Origin: an uncultured Prevotella sp.
GTDB lineage: Bacteria > Bacteroidota > Bacteroidia > Bacteroidales > Bacteroidaceae
Assembly: GCA_900318625.1 (NCBI GenBank)
Contig: ONLG01000017.1
Span: forward strand, 1-64,000
Length of the DNA: 64,000 bases
Direction of reading: 5' to 3'
Shown here: one piece after another, positions 1 through 7,673 of the stretch
Layout of the letters: every line of letters begins with the position of its first letter
Position numbering within the stretch: position 1 is the stretch's first letter
Made by a program: the position numbers and the translations under genes
Notes under the pieces: generated by a model
What the model saw: the letters and a program-made list of their open reading frames with translations, nothing else
What the model was told of the DNA's origin: nothing
Database searches by the model: none

Positions 1-1263
1 TGCCGTGCGCCACAACGCCGTGTACCTGCTCATGCGCAGCAGATAGCCCAGAGCCACGGGGATGACGATGCTCCAGTGGGCTGTCATAATGTAGATTTCA
101 TTGACGGCAAAGCCCAGCACGAAGTGGAGGAGCATATCGAAGCAGAAGAAACCTGCCGTGAGGAGCATAAACCGCTTCTTCCTTGCCACCCACAAGCCGG
201 CTGCAAGCAAGACAACACAGAGCGCTTCGGCTGCATAGTTCCACCAATGGCGGTAGCCTACGAACACCGGGCGCAGGTTGTCGCCGTTGCTTATGTCGCA
301 CAGGAAGTAGTCTTCGTGGAACTGCAACGACTCGCCAAAGAGGTTCTCCACAGCTGTTGCCACTCGTGGCGTGGAGGCATCAGTCATTGCCAGCGGCCCT
401 TTGTCGATGTATGGGCGCGACGCAAGGTTTTCCCTAACCATCTGGTTCTTCTTCAACTGCACACTGTCCGTCGGCTTGGCGGCATTGGCTTTCTTCATGG
501 CAGCGAGCCGCGGCATGGCAAAGGTATAGGTCTGGTAGCGGCTCAGGCCCACGAGCAGCAGCGAGGGAACCACAATGCCCAGCAGCATCATGCGCCAGCC
601 GAGCAGCCGGCGGTAGTTGGTGGCAATCAGTGCCATGAGGGTCTTCACACCGTTGGTGAGCGTTGTGCCGGCAGTGACGGTGAGCAGCAGTGCCGCCTGC
701 CACACGCGGAAGCCGCGACCGTTGCGCATCTTCATGCCCGCAACATAGAGAGTGTAGAGCAGAAGGGTCATAGACAGGGCGAAGTGGTCGGGCACCAGCA
801 GTGCCAGCTCAACATAGGCAAGCGAGAAGAACAGCCCCGAGAGCAGCATACTGTCGGCCCACGACAGGCGCAGCACGCGGCTAAGGATGCGGAAAAGATA
901 TACAAACGAGTAGACGGCGCAGGCAAGCAGCAGTGCTGCCACGATGAACTGCATACAGTTGATGCCCGTTTGCTGCATGAGCCACTTGTTGAAATGGTAG
1001 AGAGGATAGAGCAGAAGGTTGAGCAGCGGATGGCGGCTCACGTCGTACTCGGTGCTCCAGCGCGTGATGATGGAGTACATCTTGGGGTCGTAGCCCGAGA
1101 TATGGTAGTGCTCGATGAACACTTTCCACAGTCCGCCATGCAGGTGATGGCTGAACAGCGGCAGGAACTTGCTTATCGACAAGGCATGGAGCGTGCCCAG
1201 AACGATGACCGTCAATGCCACGCCGGGCCATTCGCGGCGGTAGATTTTCAGGGGATTATACAA
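1..1263 (-). CDS. Polytopic membrane protein of unknown function, partial (runs off the left edge)
   Basis: The frame is open from a TTG at 1263 to base 1 (421 residues) without a stop, so the C-terminus lies outside the window. TTG is chosen because an in-frame stop lies 13 codons upstream with no ATG between. The protein has a hydrophobic helix near residues 13-30, a soluble stretch holding HHLHGG near residue 40, about seven further hydrophobic helices, and a second soluble loop near 255-330. The layout resembles the Bacteroidales family DUF6080 and, more loosely, membrane glycosyltransferases of the GT39 type. I see no catalytic motif that fixes a function. It probably heads a unit reading away from the RNase H gene on the same strand. 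Confidence 0.7.
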   Translation of the reverse strand, partial: MYNPLKIYRREWPGVALTVIVLGTLHALSISKFLPLFSHHLHGGLWKVFIEHYHISGYDPKMYSIITRWSTEYDVSRHPLLNLLLYPLYHFNKWLMQQTGINCMQFIVAALLLACAVYSFVYLFRILSRVLRLSWADSMLLSGLFFSLAYVELALLVPDHFALSMTLLLYTLYVAGMKMRNGRGFRVWQAALLLTVTAGTTLTNGVKTLMALIATNYRRLLGWRMMLLGIVVPSLLLVGLSRYQTYTFAMPRLAAMKKANAAKPTDSVQLKKNQMVRENLASRPYIDKGPLAMTDASTPRVATAVENLFGESLQFHEDYFLCDISNGDNLRPVFVGYRHWWNYAAEALCVVLLAAGLWVARKKRFMLLTAGFFCFDMLLHFVLGFAVNEIYIMTAHWSIVIPVALGYLLRMSRYTALWRTA

Positions 1264-1270
1264 GGGAGTG

Positions 1271-1304
1271 GGGATTGGTGAACGGAGATTGGGGATTGGT
1301 TAAC
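1271..1304. repeat. Two direct copies of a 13-base unit, period 21
   Basis: GGGATTGGTGAAC at 1271-1283 and GGGATTGGTTAAC at 1292-1304 sit between the RNase H gene and the membrane protein. The same CCAATC-rich text on the other strand resembles an in-frame stretch inside purL near 32367-32387. Confidence 0.55.
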
Positions 1305-1323
1305 GATGGATGGCGTGTCTTCA

Positions 1324-1800
1324 TCATTTCTTACGTCCGAAGTCGGCAGGTATCTCGCCCCATTTCGCGGTTTCCCACTTCTCCACCGGGGTGTTCACGG
1401 CGTGGGTGCGAAGCCATTGTTCGGCTCGGCGTATGATGTCGTGCAGCTTTTCGGTCTTCGGATTGACGGGCAGAGTGGTCTTGCACTTCTTCTTCTTCAC
1501 CCACAGTATGGCGTTGTAGGAGTCGCTGTAGATGGTCTTGTCCTTTAAGCCGCGCTGTTCGAGCAGTGCCAGCGCATGGACAATGGCAAGAAACTCGCCT
1601 ATGTTGTTGGTGCCGTGGAGGGGTCCGTAGTGGAACACCTGAGCTCCTGTGGCAAGGTCGATGCACTGGTATTCCATCGGTCCGGGGTTGCCCGAGCAGG
1701 CGGCATCCACCGCCCAGGCATTGGCTTTCACCTCCGGATGCAGCGGCAGCACGGTGTCGTTGCGGTAGTCGGGGGGATTTGTTGGCAATTCATAATTCAT
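1324..1800 (-). CDS. RNase H1-family ribonuclease
   Basis: The 158-residue protein would cleave the RNA strand of RNA-DNA hybrids in the cytoplasm during replication and repair. The metal-binding carboxylates of the family are visible: Asp32 (AVDAACSGNPG), Glu69 (NNIGEF), Asp93 (YSDSYNA) and Asp153 (IPADFGRK). There is no N-terminal hybrid-binding (Cauli_VI) domain, and a run of lysines follows the third carboxylate (VKKKKCK). The length is close to that of bacterial RNase HI. The ATG at 1800 lies within an AT-rich imperfect repeat that could hold the promoter. The family assignment is good; which RNase H paralogue it is remains open. Confidence 0.85.
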   Translation of the reverse strand: MNYELPTNPPDYRNDTVLPLHPEVKANAWAVDAACSGNPGPMEYQCIDLATGAQVFHYGPLHGTNNIGEFLAIVHALALLEQRGLKDKTIYSDSYNAILWVKKKKCKTTLPVNPKTEKLHDIIRRAEQWLRTHAVNTPVEKWETAKWGEIPADFGRKK

Positions 1801-1826
1801 AATTTATAATTCATAATTTATAATTC
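1789..1826. repeat. AT-rich imperfect tandem repeat upstream of the RNase H gene
   Basis: Alternating ATAATTCATA and ATAATTTATA units run through the start codon and leader of the RNase H gene. Confidence 0.5.
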
Positions 1827-1925
1827 CTTATTCATTTTTGTTTTCGTAATTCCGTGTTAACGTAATCCTGACATTCCGTTATCCCCTTATAATGAAGTGC
1901 TACAGACTCCCTGGCTGGGGGGGCT

Positions 1926-2702
1926 TCACCTCTTTATAATGGCTCTCATGGCGAACCACAGGTGGTGGAGCACGGTGGACAGCAAGCCGTAGTGGCGGCG
2001 CATCACGCTGAAACGCTCCTTGAGCGAAGCCCGATGATTGCGGGTGGTCTGCCCTTCTTCGAGATAGCACGCCACCACGCGGCCCACATTCCGAAGTGGC
2101 AGCCCACGAGCCTCGGCCTCTTTCATCACGCGTATGCACCAGTCCACGTCGGCAGAGAAGCGGTAACGGGTGTCGTAGGCCGTGGTGCGGGCAATCTCGC
2201 CAAGGGCATAGAACGCCTGATGGCACACCAGCATACCGTTGCTGAACGAGCGCCACGTGAGTTTCTGCGGGGGGGGAAGCCGCCTATGGCGCAGGAAACG
2301 GTAGTCGTTGTCAACGATGTCGGTATCGCCATAGACCACTGCCGGCAGCTGTCCGCTGCTGAGTGCGCACTCGGCAATGTTCTCAAGAGTATGCTCGTCG
2401 GGCAGAAAATCGCCGGCATTGAGGAAGCATACGTAGTCGCCTCGGCTCATGTCGAGCCCTTTGTTCATTGCATCGTAGATGCCGTGGTCGCGTTCGGATA
2501 TAGCCACGACGGAGTGTTTACCGCCGCTCTGTCCGTTGTCGCTGATGTAGCGGCCCACGATGTCCATCGTCTCGTCGGTCGAAGCGCCGTCCACGATGAT
2601 GTGCTCCACAGCCGGATAGGTCTGGCGGAGCACGCTGTCGAGTGTCTTTGGCAGCAGTCGGGCTGCGTTGTAGGTTATGGTTATTATGCTAAGGGTAATC
2701 AT
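1926..2702 (-). CDS. Glycosyltransferase family 2 (GT-A fold)
   Basis: The 258-residue cytoplasmic enzyme would transfer a sugar from a nucleotide-sugar donor during surface-polysaccharide synthesis. The GT2 signature is intact: an N-terminal SIITITYNA strand, DGASTDET at 38-45, SERDHGIYDAMNKG at 69-82 with a conserved Asp, and NAGD at 95-98 in place of the DxD metal site. This pattern is typical of WcaE-like transferases. Its ATG overlaps the stop region of the upstream glycosyltransferase (2699-2702), so the two are translationally coupled. The sugar specificity cannot be read from sequence. Confidence 0.9.
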   Translation of the reverse strand: MITLSIITITYNAARLLPKTLDSVLRQTYPAVEHIIVDGASTDETMDIVGRYISDNGQSGGKHSVVAISERDHGIYDAMNKGLDMSRGDYVCFLNAGDFLPDEHTLENIAECALSSGQLPAVVYGDTDIVDNDYRFLRHRRLPPPQKLTWRSFSNGMLVCHQAFYALGEIARTTAYDTRYRFSADVDWCIRVMKEAEARGLPLRNVGRVVACYLEEGQTTRNHRASLKERFSVMRRHYGLLSTVLHHLWFAMRAIIKR

Positions 2703-3973
2703 AGCTTGTAGTGTTTCATGGCTAACGCCTGTTCGTAGACATCAATGTAGCTCATTGCCACCGTCTGCTCGGAGTACTGCCGGGCTGCCTTTGCGCGTGC
2801 CGCCTTGCCCAGCGCGTCGCTGTCGGCCTCGCACAACACCCAGTGCAGGCCGGCGGCCAGGTCCTCGCTGCTCTTGTAAGCGGCAACGTAGCCCGTGCGG
2901 CGATGGTCTATCATCTCGGGTATGCCGCCGACGTTGAATCCCACGCAGGCCATTCCGCAGGCCATTGCCTCCATGATGGTGTTGGGAAGGTTCTCGGAGA
3001 GCGACGGCAGCACGAACACGTCGGCTGCGTTGTAGGCATCGCAGAGCTTCTGGCGGTCGCTGACATAGCCCAGTGGATATGCTTCGAGGCCCATTCCGGC
3101 GGTTATCTCCTCGGCATGACCGCCCATCACCACCACGGCAGTATCAGCGGCAAGCTCGGGATGGGCTGCGGTGAGCTTGTTGCAGGCAGCCTGAAGATAG
3201 TCCATACCCTTGTAGCTGTTGGTGGCTCGCTGTGCAGCGAAGAGTATCAGCCGCTTGTCGGCAGGCAGTCCGAGGCGCTTTCGGGCCTCATCCTTGTCGC
3301 CGGGGCGGAACAGGTGTGTGTCGATGGGGTTGGGAATAGCCGTTATGTGCTGCCCTTTGAGCAGCTTGCTGCGCCCTGCTTCGGCGGCAAGCCACCGGCT
3401 GCAGGCTACGAAAGTGAGGCTTTTCCCCTTGAGGATGCTCTGCTTGCGTTTCCATATTGATGCCGACAGGTCGTTTGTCGAACCGCCTCCGGGCAGGTAT
3501 TTGCACCGTTGGCATCCCGACTGATAGCGATGGCATCCCAGAGTAAGGTGGCAGATGGCGGTTGAAGGCCAGGCATCGTGCATGGTCCACACCACCGGCT
3601 TGCCGCTCTCCAGTATGCGGCGAAGCCCTGAAAGCGACAACATACCCTGATTGACCCAGTGCAGGTGTACCACGTCGGCATCGCGAAACTCCTTCAGCCG
3701 CGTAATGTCGAAGCCGCAGTAGCCCGTGTCGAGGTCGAAAAGATGGCTGCGGTTGAAGCGCAGGCTCAGCAGTATGCGCACCCTCTCCCATAGGAAGCGC
3801 AGGCTGCTGCCCAGTCCACCGCCGATGCCCACCACCGTGGGGTCGTCGCTCTGCTTGTCGCGCACGAGCATCATTGCCTTTTCGCCCTGCTTGTTCAGCG
3901 CATCTTTCAGCCGGCTGGCGGCAAGAGCAGCACCGCCGCTGAGCTCGCTGGTGTTCACAATCAGTATTTTCAT
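2699..3973 (-). CDS. Glycosyltransferase family 4-type (GT-B fold)
   Basis: The 424-residue protein has a two-domain GT-B layout. The N-terminal Rossmann domain begins MKILIVNTSELSGGAA, and a small cysteine-containing insert lies near 150-165 (CHLTLGCHRYQSGCQRC). The C-terminal donor-binding domain carries the EX7E motif in SENLPNTIMEAMACG, followed by NVGGIPEMI. It is the first gene of a two-gene unit with the GT2 enzyme (4-base overlap), driven by a promoter at 4132-4162 with a leader of about 150 bases. Family members extend capsular or O-antigen glycans; no other polysaccharide genes are nearby. Confidence 0.9.
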   Translation of the reverse strand: MKILIVNTSELSGGAALAASRLKDALNKQGEKAMMLVRDKQSDDPTVVGIGGGLGSSLRFLWERVRILLSLRFNRSHLFDLDTGYCGFDITRLKEFRDADVVHLHWVNQGMLSLSGLRRILESGKPVVWTMHDAWPSTAICHLTLGCHRYQSGCQRCKYLPGGGSTNDLSASIWKRKQSILKGKSLTFVACSRWLAAEAGRSKLLKGQHITAIPNPIDTHLFRPGDKDEARKRLGLPADKRLILFAAQRATNSYKGMDYLQAACNKLTAAHPELAADTAVVVMGGHAEEITAGMGLEAYPLGYVSDRQKLCDAYNAADVFVLPSLSENLPNTIMEAMACGMACVGFNVGGIPEMIDHRRTGYVAAYKSSEDLAAGLHWVLCEADSDALGKAARAKAARQYSEQTVAMSYIDVYEQALAMKHYKL

Positions 3974-4131
3974 TTCGCTATCGTTAACTTGTTGACGGTT
4001 GATGGGGTGGTATGTGGGGCGGATGGGGAGCGGTGTGTGCCGCTCTGAAGGCTATCCTTTCACCCCAAACCGGCTCACCTGTCACCTCACAGGCTATAGT
4101 TCTCTATTTCCCCCAGCATCTATTTGATGGG

Positions 4132-4162
4132 CAAAAGTATATATAAATAAGGTAATAGCAAA
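4132..4162 (-). promoter_or_regulatory. Bacteroidota promoter for the glycosyltransferase pair
   Basis: On the minus strand TTTG (4159-4162) and TACTTTTG (4132-4139) are 19 bases apart, an exact fit to the Bacteroidota consensus. Transcription would start near 4125. Confidence 0.7.
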
Positions 4163-4254
4163 GCGAAAAGGCGCGTTTTACGTGTTGTGCTCGCACACAA
4201 ACGGTTGATTTACGTCAAAAAAACGCGCTTTTTGCCGAGAAACGCTTCCGAATG

Positions 4255-4286
4255 TTTGGCTAATGGCGGGAATGGAGCTACCTTTG
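4255..4286 (+). promoter_or_regulatory. Bacteroidota promoter for the candidate small RNA
   Basis: TTTG (4255-4258) and TACCTTTG (4279-4286) are separated by 20 bases. No coding frame follows before the terminator at 4451-4487. Confidence 0.75.
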
Positions 4287-4292
4287 CATCGT

Positions 4293-4487
4293 CAAAAGGT
4301 TAATAGATTGTTTAGGTTAGTAGTAATAGATTTAGGTTTTTAGTTATTTTTTGAATAAGGTAAAAGTTTAACGATTGTTCATGGATGACAAAGGCGGGCC
4401 GTGAGGTTCCCTTTGATTTTGAAAGGATTTATTAGTTAAACATAACGATTGCCGGAGCTCTTGGTGAGTTCCGGCAGTTTTTTTATC
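4293..4487 (+). ncRNA. Candidate small RNA of about 195 nt with its own promoter and terminator
   Basis: The stretch lies between a consensus promoter and an intrinsic terminator and holds no convincing reading frame. It folds in part: GTTTAAC at 4366-4372 pairs with GTTAAAC at 4435-4441 and encloses a hairpin of CAAAGG (4389-4394) with CCTTTG (4410-4415). The 5' half is T/A-rich and looks single-stranded. The size and the promoter-to-terminator arrangement recall the Bacteroidales-1 / 6S-like RNAs described in this order, but I cannot confirm membership by eye. It could instead encode a very short peptide. Confidence 0.55.
4451..4487 (+). terminator. Intrinsic terminator of the candidate small RNA
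   Basis: GCCGGA (4451-4456) pairs with TCCGGC (4470-4475). The stem extends inward to about 10 bp around a TTGGT loop and is followed by a run of seven T. Confidence 0.75.
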
Positions 4488-4586
4488 ACTATTTATCTTT
4501 AGCTGATGCCCACTGAGATTATCAGAGACAACAGTCACACAGTGCCTCTAAGGTTAGAGGCTTATTGGCGGATTATTGTCCTTAAA

Positions 4587-4985
4587 TCATTTGCTAACTA
4601 ATCTCTCAATATCTTCAATAAGTCTTTTTGCTGGTTTAAGTCGCTGCTCTATCTCATCCATCTCAACATCGTATGCACAGTTATAGTCACTTTCCTCGTG
4701 CATGGTCTGTAGCTGGCTATAGAGCAGCCCATACCCCCTTGGCAGGATGCCAGTCTTTATGTAGTGCAAGCTGAACAAAGCGTGTGAGCCTTTATGAGTA
4801 CTAACCTGATGACCATCGTGAATAAGTAAGGCGCAAACAGCATGGAAAACCGCGTAATACATACGGTTGGCTGCTCCATTCAGACGGTTTGCAGAGATGA
4901 GACAACCAATATCGTCATATGTTTCCCGTGCTCTCTTCAATTCCAAAGACACGATAATGTTTCGCTCTTCAATGCTAAGACTCAT
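4587..4985 (-). CDS. HEPN-domain protein, toxin partner of a HEPN/MNT pair
   Basis: The 132-residue all-helical protein matches the HEPN fold. It contains RMYYAVFH, which supplies the R-x6-H pair typical of HEPN ribonucleases, and a late HEESDYNCAY segment common to MNT-partnered HEPN proteins. Its ATG overlaps the stop of the upstream nucleotidyltransferase by four bases, so the two are coupled. In characterised pairs the HEPN protein is an RNase toxin and the MNT protein neutralises it by modifying it, often by AMPylation; that role is inferred here. The base composition is more AT-rich than in neighbouring core genes. Confidence 0.82.
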   Translation of the reverse strand: MSLSIEERNIIVSLELKRARETYDDIGCLISANRLNGAANRMYYAVFHAVCALLIHDGHQVSTHKGSHALFSLHYIKTGILPRGYGLLYSQLQTMHEESDYNCAYDVEMDEIEQRLKPAKRLIEDIERLVSK

Positions 4986-5302
4986 GCTAATATTATTTTG
5001 TCTCGTTCAACATTCTTGTGATATGGCAAGAATGTCCACTCTTCCCACTGCTTCTTTGTATAAATATGAGGACTGATTTCCTCGCCGACATCCCATCCAA
5101 ATTCCCTGAATGGGTATCCATAATCATAGTCTTGAGAAGACAACTTTGGTTTGTCGAGCAATATCAGCAAATCCCAATCGCTGTCGGGGCGGTTGTCGCC
5201 GCGTGCCCTTGAGCCGTAAAGCAGCAAGGTGCTACCTTCTGGCAGTGTCTTGCCGGCAATCGTCTTTAAGTTGTCTATCACTGCAGCCTTATTCATTTTC
5301 AT
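4982..5302 (-). CDS. Minimal nucleotidyltransferase (MNT), antitoxin partner of the HEPN protein
   Basis: The roughly 106-residue protein carries the nucleotidyltransferase motif GSRARGDNRPDSDWD (GS-x9-DxD), which binds Mg and nucleotide. It lacks any other domain, as expected for the MNT family. Two ATGs, at 5302 and 5296, are plausible starts; a further upstream TTG at 5341 is unlikely because TATACTTG, a near-consensus -7 box, lies between it and these ATGs. It is the first gene of the two-gene module and overlaps the HEPN gene by four bases. Both proteins are presumed cytoplasmic. Confidence 0.85.
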   Translation of the reverse strand: MKMNKAAVIDNLKTIAGKTLPEGSTLLLYGSRARGDNRPDSDWDLLILLDKPKLSSQDYDYGYPFREFGWDVGEEISPHIYTKKQWEEWTFLPYHKNVERDKIILA

Positions 5303-5365
5303 TCGTTGGATTTGTTTGCAAGTATACACAATTATTTTCAAAATACGAACGAAAGGCTGTGAAAA

Positions 5366-5400
5366 TTAAAGGAAATAAAGGAAATGAAGGAAATGAAGCA
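5366..5400. repeat. Short GGAAATGAA tandem repeat
   Basis: Four consecutive 9-base units related to GGAAATGAA lie just upstream of the MNT gene. Confidence 0.45.
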
Positions 5401-5501
5401 AAATAATTACACACGTTTTCTTATCTTTTCGGAGATACGGGAACCTGCCACCCAGATAAATATAACAAAAGGAAGAACATTCTGGTAGCAGCCGAGGACA
5501 T

Positions 5502-5537
5502 TAAAAAAGTGAACCCACTCGGGAAAAGTGGGCTCAC
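5502..5537 (-). terminator. Intrinsic terminator of the duplicated-domain secreted protein
   Basis: Read on the minus strand, GTGAGCCCACTT and AGTGGGTTCAC form a stem of about 11 bp with one mismatch, followed by TTTTTT. It sits 9 bases past the stop codon at 5546. Confidence 0.75.
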
Positions 5538-5545
5538 AAGTTTCA

Positions 5546-7015
5546 TTATCTTACTATCTTGACGGTCTTCACCGAGCCGTCGCTGAGCGTGGTCTTGCGT
5601 ATGACTACGCCTTTGGCATTGGCATCAACGCGGCGACCCTGCAAATCGAAGTACTGGCTGTGCTGCTCAGCAGATGCCTTGACAGACTCGATGCCGGTGT
5701 TGATGTCGTACCAAACTATGTCGGAACGCTTCTCCTCACCGCCGCCAGTGTAGACAGCCTGCACACCTATGCGGTCGAAATCCTTCATCCACGAATAGAG
5801 GATCAAGAAGCTACCGCCAAGGTAGATGGTGCTTCCGTTCGACATCTCATAGGGAAGCACCGTGGTGTTGGCATCCAGCCCATCATACTCTGACGGGGTG
5901 AAAGTAATCGGTTCAACGGTTCCGCCCTTGTCGCTATACACGGTGTAGCCGAGCTTCGAGAAGATAAGAGCCTTGCCGCTGGTATCGGTAGTGGGTATGC
6001 TGAAGCGCACATAGCCCATATCGTACTGCTCTACGTAGGGCTGGAACTCCACAACAGATGGTGCGGCAGGTGTCTTCACCTCGTCGCGGAGCATTGACAG
6101 CTTTGCGTTGGCATACTTCTCGTAGGGCTCGAGGCTGCTCTTCTCGGAGTTGAGCACCATATATGTTGTTACCTTAGAGAAGCTGGCAGTCATAAAGTCG
6201 TAGTCGAACTGCATATCCACAAAGTCTTCGCCGAAGTAGTTTCCGCCGAAATACAGTGGATAGTTGCCCGTCATGTCGCTATAAACTCCATAGAACTGTC
6301 CCTTCTCGAAGGTGGCATCGCCGTCGTTCAGGGTGCCTTTCACCCAAGCGTATGGCAGCTGCGCGCACAGTCCACGCACGTAGACATCGTTGCCCAGCAC
6401 ACCCAGCTTGAGGTAACGGCTCACCTCCTCGGTCTTGAGATTTTCCTCTTCGTCGAAGTATATCTTTGTGGCAGTGAGTTCATAGTCGCGCGTGGTGAGT
6501 CCGGTGGGCGGCTCAATGGGTTCATCGGTGATGGCCTTTCCTGGCGTGAGGGTCATGTCGGTGATGTAGTAGTAGGGCGATTTAGACGTAGGCGAGTCGG
6601 TTATGAGCACCCACTGCTGTGTGGTGTAGACACCCGAGGTCTCGTCGAAGCTGCACACAAGGTCCTCCACTTCGTTAGCCTCGCCAAATCCTGCGAAATA
6701 GAGGGCACCATAACCGTATGACGTATCGTTGCCGAAATACTGTCCGGCGGCAAAGGTCACGCTGCTGCCGTTGCGCACGCCCTTCACCCATGCCTGGGGA
6801 AGCATACCGCAAAGGCCGTTGACATACACGTCGTTGCCCTTCACGGCAACCACCACGTTGTCCTGCAAGTCTTCGTTTCCCTGCTCGGGCCAGTTGGCCA
6901 CTCCCGAAAGCACATAATCATAATAGGTCGCATCCGTAGGCGGAGCAACGGTTTCCTGCGCCCATGCCACAACTGACGTGAGGCACAGAAGCACTGAAAG
7001 TAAAAGTTTTCTCAT
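5546..7015 (-). CDS. Secreted protein with two homologous repeats and a C-terminal sorting-like tail
   Basis: The ATG at 7015 gives 489 residues beginning with a clear signal peptide (MRKLLLSVLLCLTSVVAWAQ). Two domains of about 130 residues are homologous: the first contains KGNDVYVNGLCGMLPQAWVK and the second LGNDVYVRGLCAQLPYAWVK, each followed by a GQ(Y/F)(F/Y)G turn. The C-terminus (FDLQGRRVDANAKGVVIRK, then VKTVKIVR) matches the short tail seen on other secreted proteins in this window. A promoter lies at 7049-7080. I do not recognise a named family; surface or extracellular location is inferred. Confidence 0.8.
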   Translation of the reverse strand: MRKLLLSVLLCLTSVVAWAQETVAPPTDATYYDYVLSGVANWPEQGNEDLQDNVVVAVKGNDVYVNGLCGMLPQAWVKGVRNGSSVTFAAGQYFGNDTSYGYGALYFAGFGEANEVEDLVCSFDETSGVYTTQQWVLITDSPTSKSPYYYITDMTLTPGKAITDEPIEPPTGLTTRDYELTATKIYFDEEENLKTEEVSRYLKLGVLGNDVYVRGLCAQLPYAWVKGTLNDGDATFEKGQFYGVYSDMTGNYPLYFGGNYFGEDFVDMQFDYDFMTASFSKVTTYMVLNSEKSSLEPYEKYANAKLSMLRDEVKTPAAPSVVEFQPYVEQYDMGYVRFSIPTTDTSGKALIFSKLGYTVYSDKGGTVEPITFTPSEYDGLDANTTVLPYEMSNGSTIYLGGSFLILYSWMKDFDRIGVQAVYTGGGEEKRSDIVWYDINTGIESVKASAEQHSQYFDLQGRRVDANAKGVVIRKTTLSDGSVKTVKIVR

Positions 7016-7048
7016 GTTGCTAAGTTTTTGCGAATTGTTAATTTCGTG

Positions 7049-7080
7049 CAAAAATAGCTGTTTCACCTAACAATTGCAAA
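7049..7080 (-). promoter_or_regulatory. Bacteroidota promoter for the duplicated-domain secreted protein
   Basis: Minus-strand TTTG (7077-7080) and TATTTTTG (7049-7056) are separated by 20 bases, which puts the start site near 7042 and the ATG about 27 bases downstream. Confidence 0.7.
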
Positions 7081-7286
7081 AAACAAGGATAAATATTTCG
7101 CCCTTGCTTTGCTTTCTGCCACTTTGGGTAAAGCTCATTTCGACCGTATAGCAAGACGAGAATGTTCGTCAACACACTTAGCCGGAACACCGTTGAGCCA
7201 TGCTTCAACAATGTCCCGGCCTGGGTATCGCCATTTTCCCACTCCTCGCGGGAAAACAGTCTGTGAGGTTTGTCCTGCACCCGAGC

Positions 7287-7565
7287 CTACTTCACGACGA
7301 ACTTGCGTCCGTTGTGGATGTAGATGCCCTTCTTTGCAGGGGCAGCCACGCGCACGCCACTGATGTTGTAGTAGCTGCCTTCGGTGGCTGTCTGGACCTT
7401 CAGGCTGCTGATGGCAGTGCCGTCGCTTTTCACTATCTGCACGCCTGCGGTTTGGCCATAGGCGGAAGACAGAAGCATAGAAAGCAAAAACCAAAACAAC
7501 TTGTTTTGGTCTGCAATTTGGTGCTTATTGCATTGCAATTTGGTGCTAACGGGAGACCAAAACAA
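7287..7565 (-). pseudogene. Remnant of a secreted protein: signal-peptide-like start joined to an orphan C-terminal tail
   Basis: The frame encodes a hydrophobic segment (NKLFWFLLSMLLSSAYG) followed within about 15 residues by a tail of the type found on secreted Prevotella proteins (YYNISGVRV, KKGIYIHNGRKFVVK). There is almost no mature domain between them. The only long start is a TTG lying inside a palindromic repeat at 7555-7577; an ATG at 7478 would leave just the end of the leader. This fits the relic of a larger surface protein that lost its middle, although a genuine mini-protein cannot be excluded. Confidence 0.45.
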
Positions 7566-7577
7566 GTTGTTTTGGTC
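7490..7577. repeat. Composite repeat: two palindromes flanking two direct repeats
   Basis: ACCAAAACAA-C-TTGTTTTGGT at 7490-7510 and GACCAAAACAA-G-TTGTTTTGG at 7555-7576 (plus C) are perfect dyads with a one-base centre. Between them the unit TGCAATTTGGTGCT occurs twice, at 7512-7525 and 7534-7547. Confidence 0.75.
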
Positions 7578-7673
7578 GAAGATTTCAGCCGTTTCGCCAA
7601 CAGCTTGGCTGTCACGGGGTTACGCGGGGGCCATTTTCGCCCCATCAAACGGTTCGGGCGGCTCCCCCACAAC

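Noticed and set aside
76..1281. Long plus-strand reading frame of 401 residues
   Set aside because: It is antisense to the membrane protein, has no domain pattern and is rich in His, Gln and Arg as in GC-rich shadow frames.
7038..7280. Minus-strand frame of 80 residues downstream of the orphan tail
   Set aside because: A piece (REEWENGDTQAGTLLKHGS) looks protein-like, but there is no signal, promoter or recognisable domain, so it may be a relic or chance frame.
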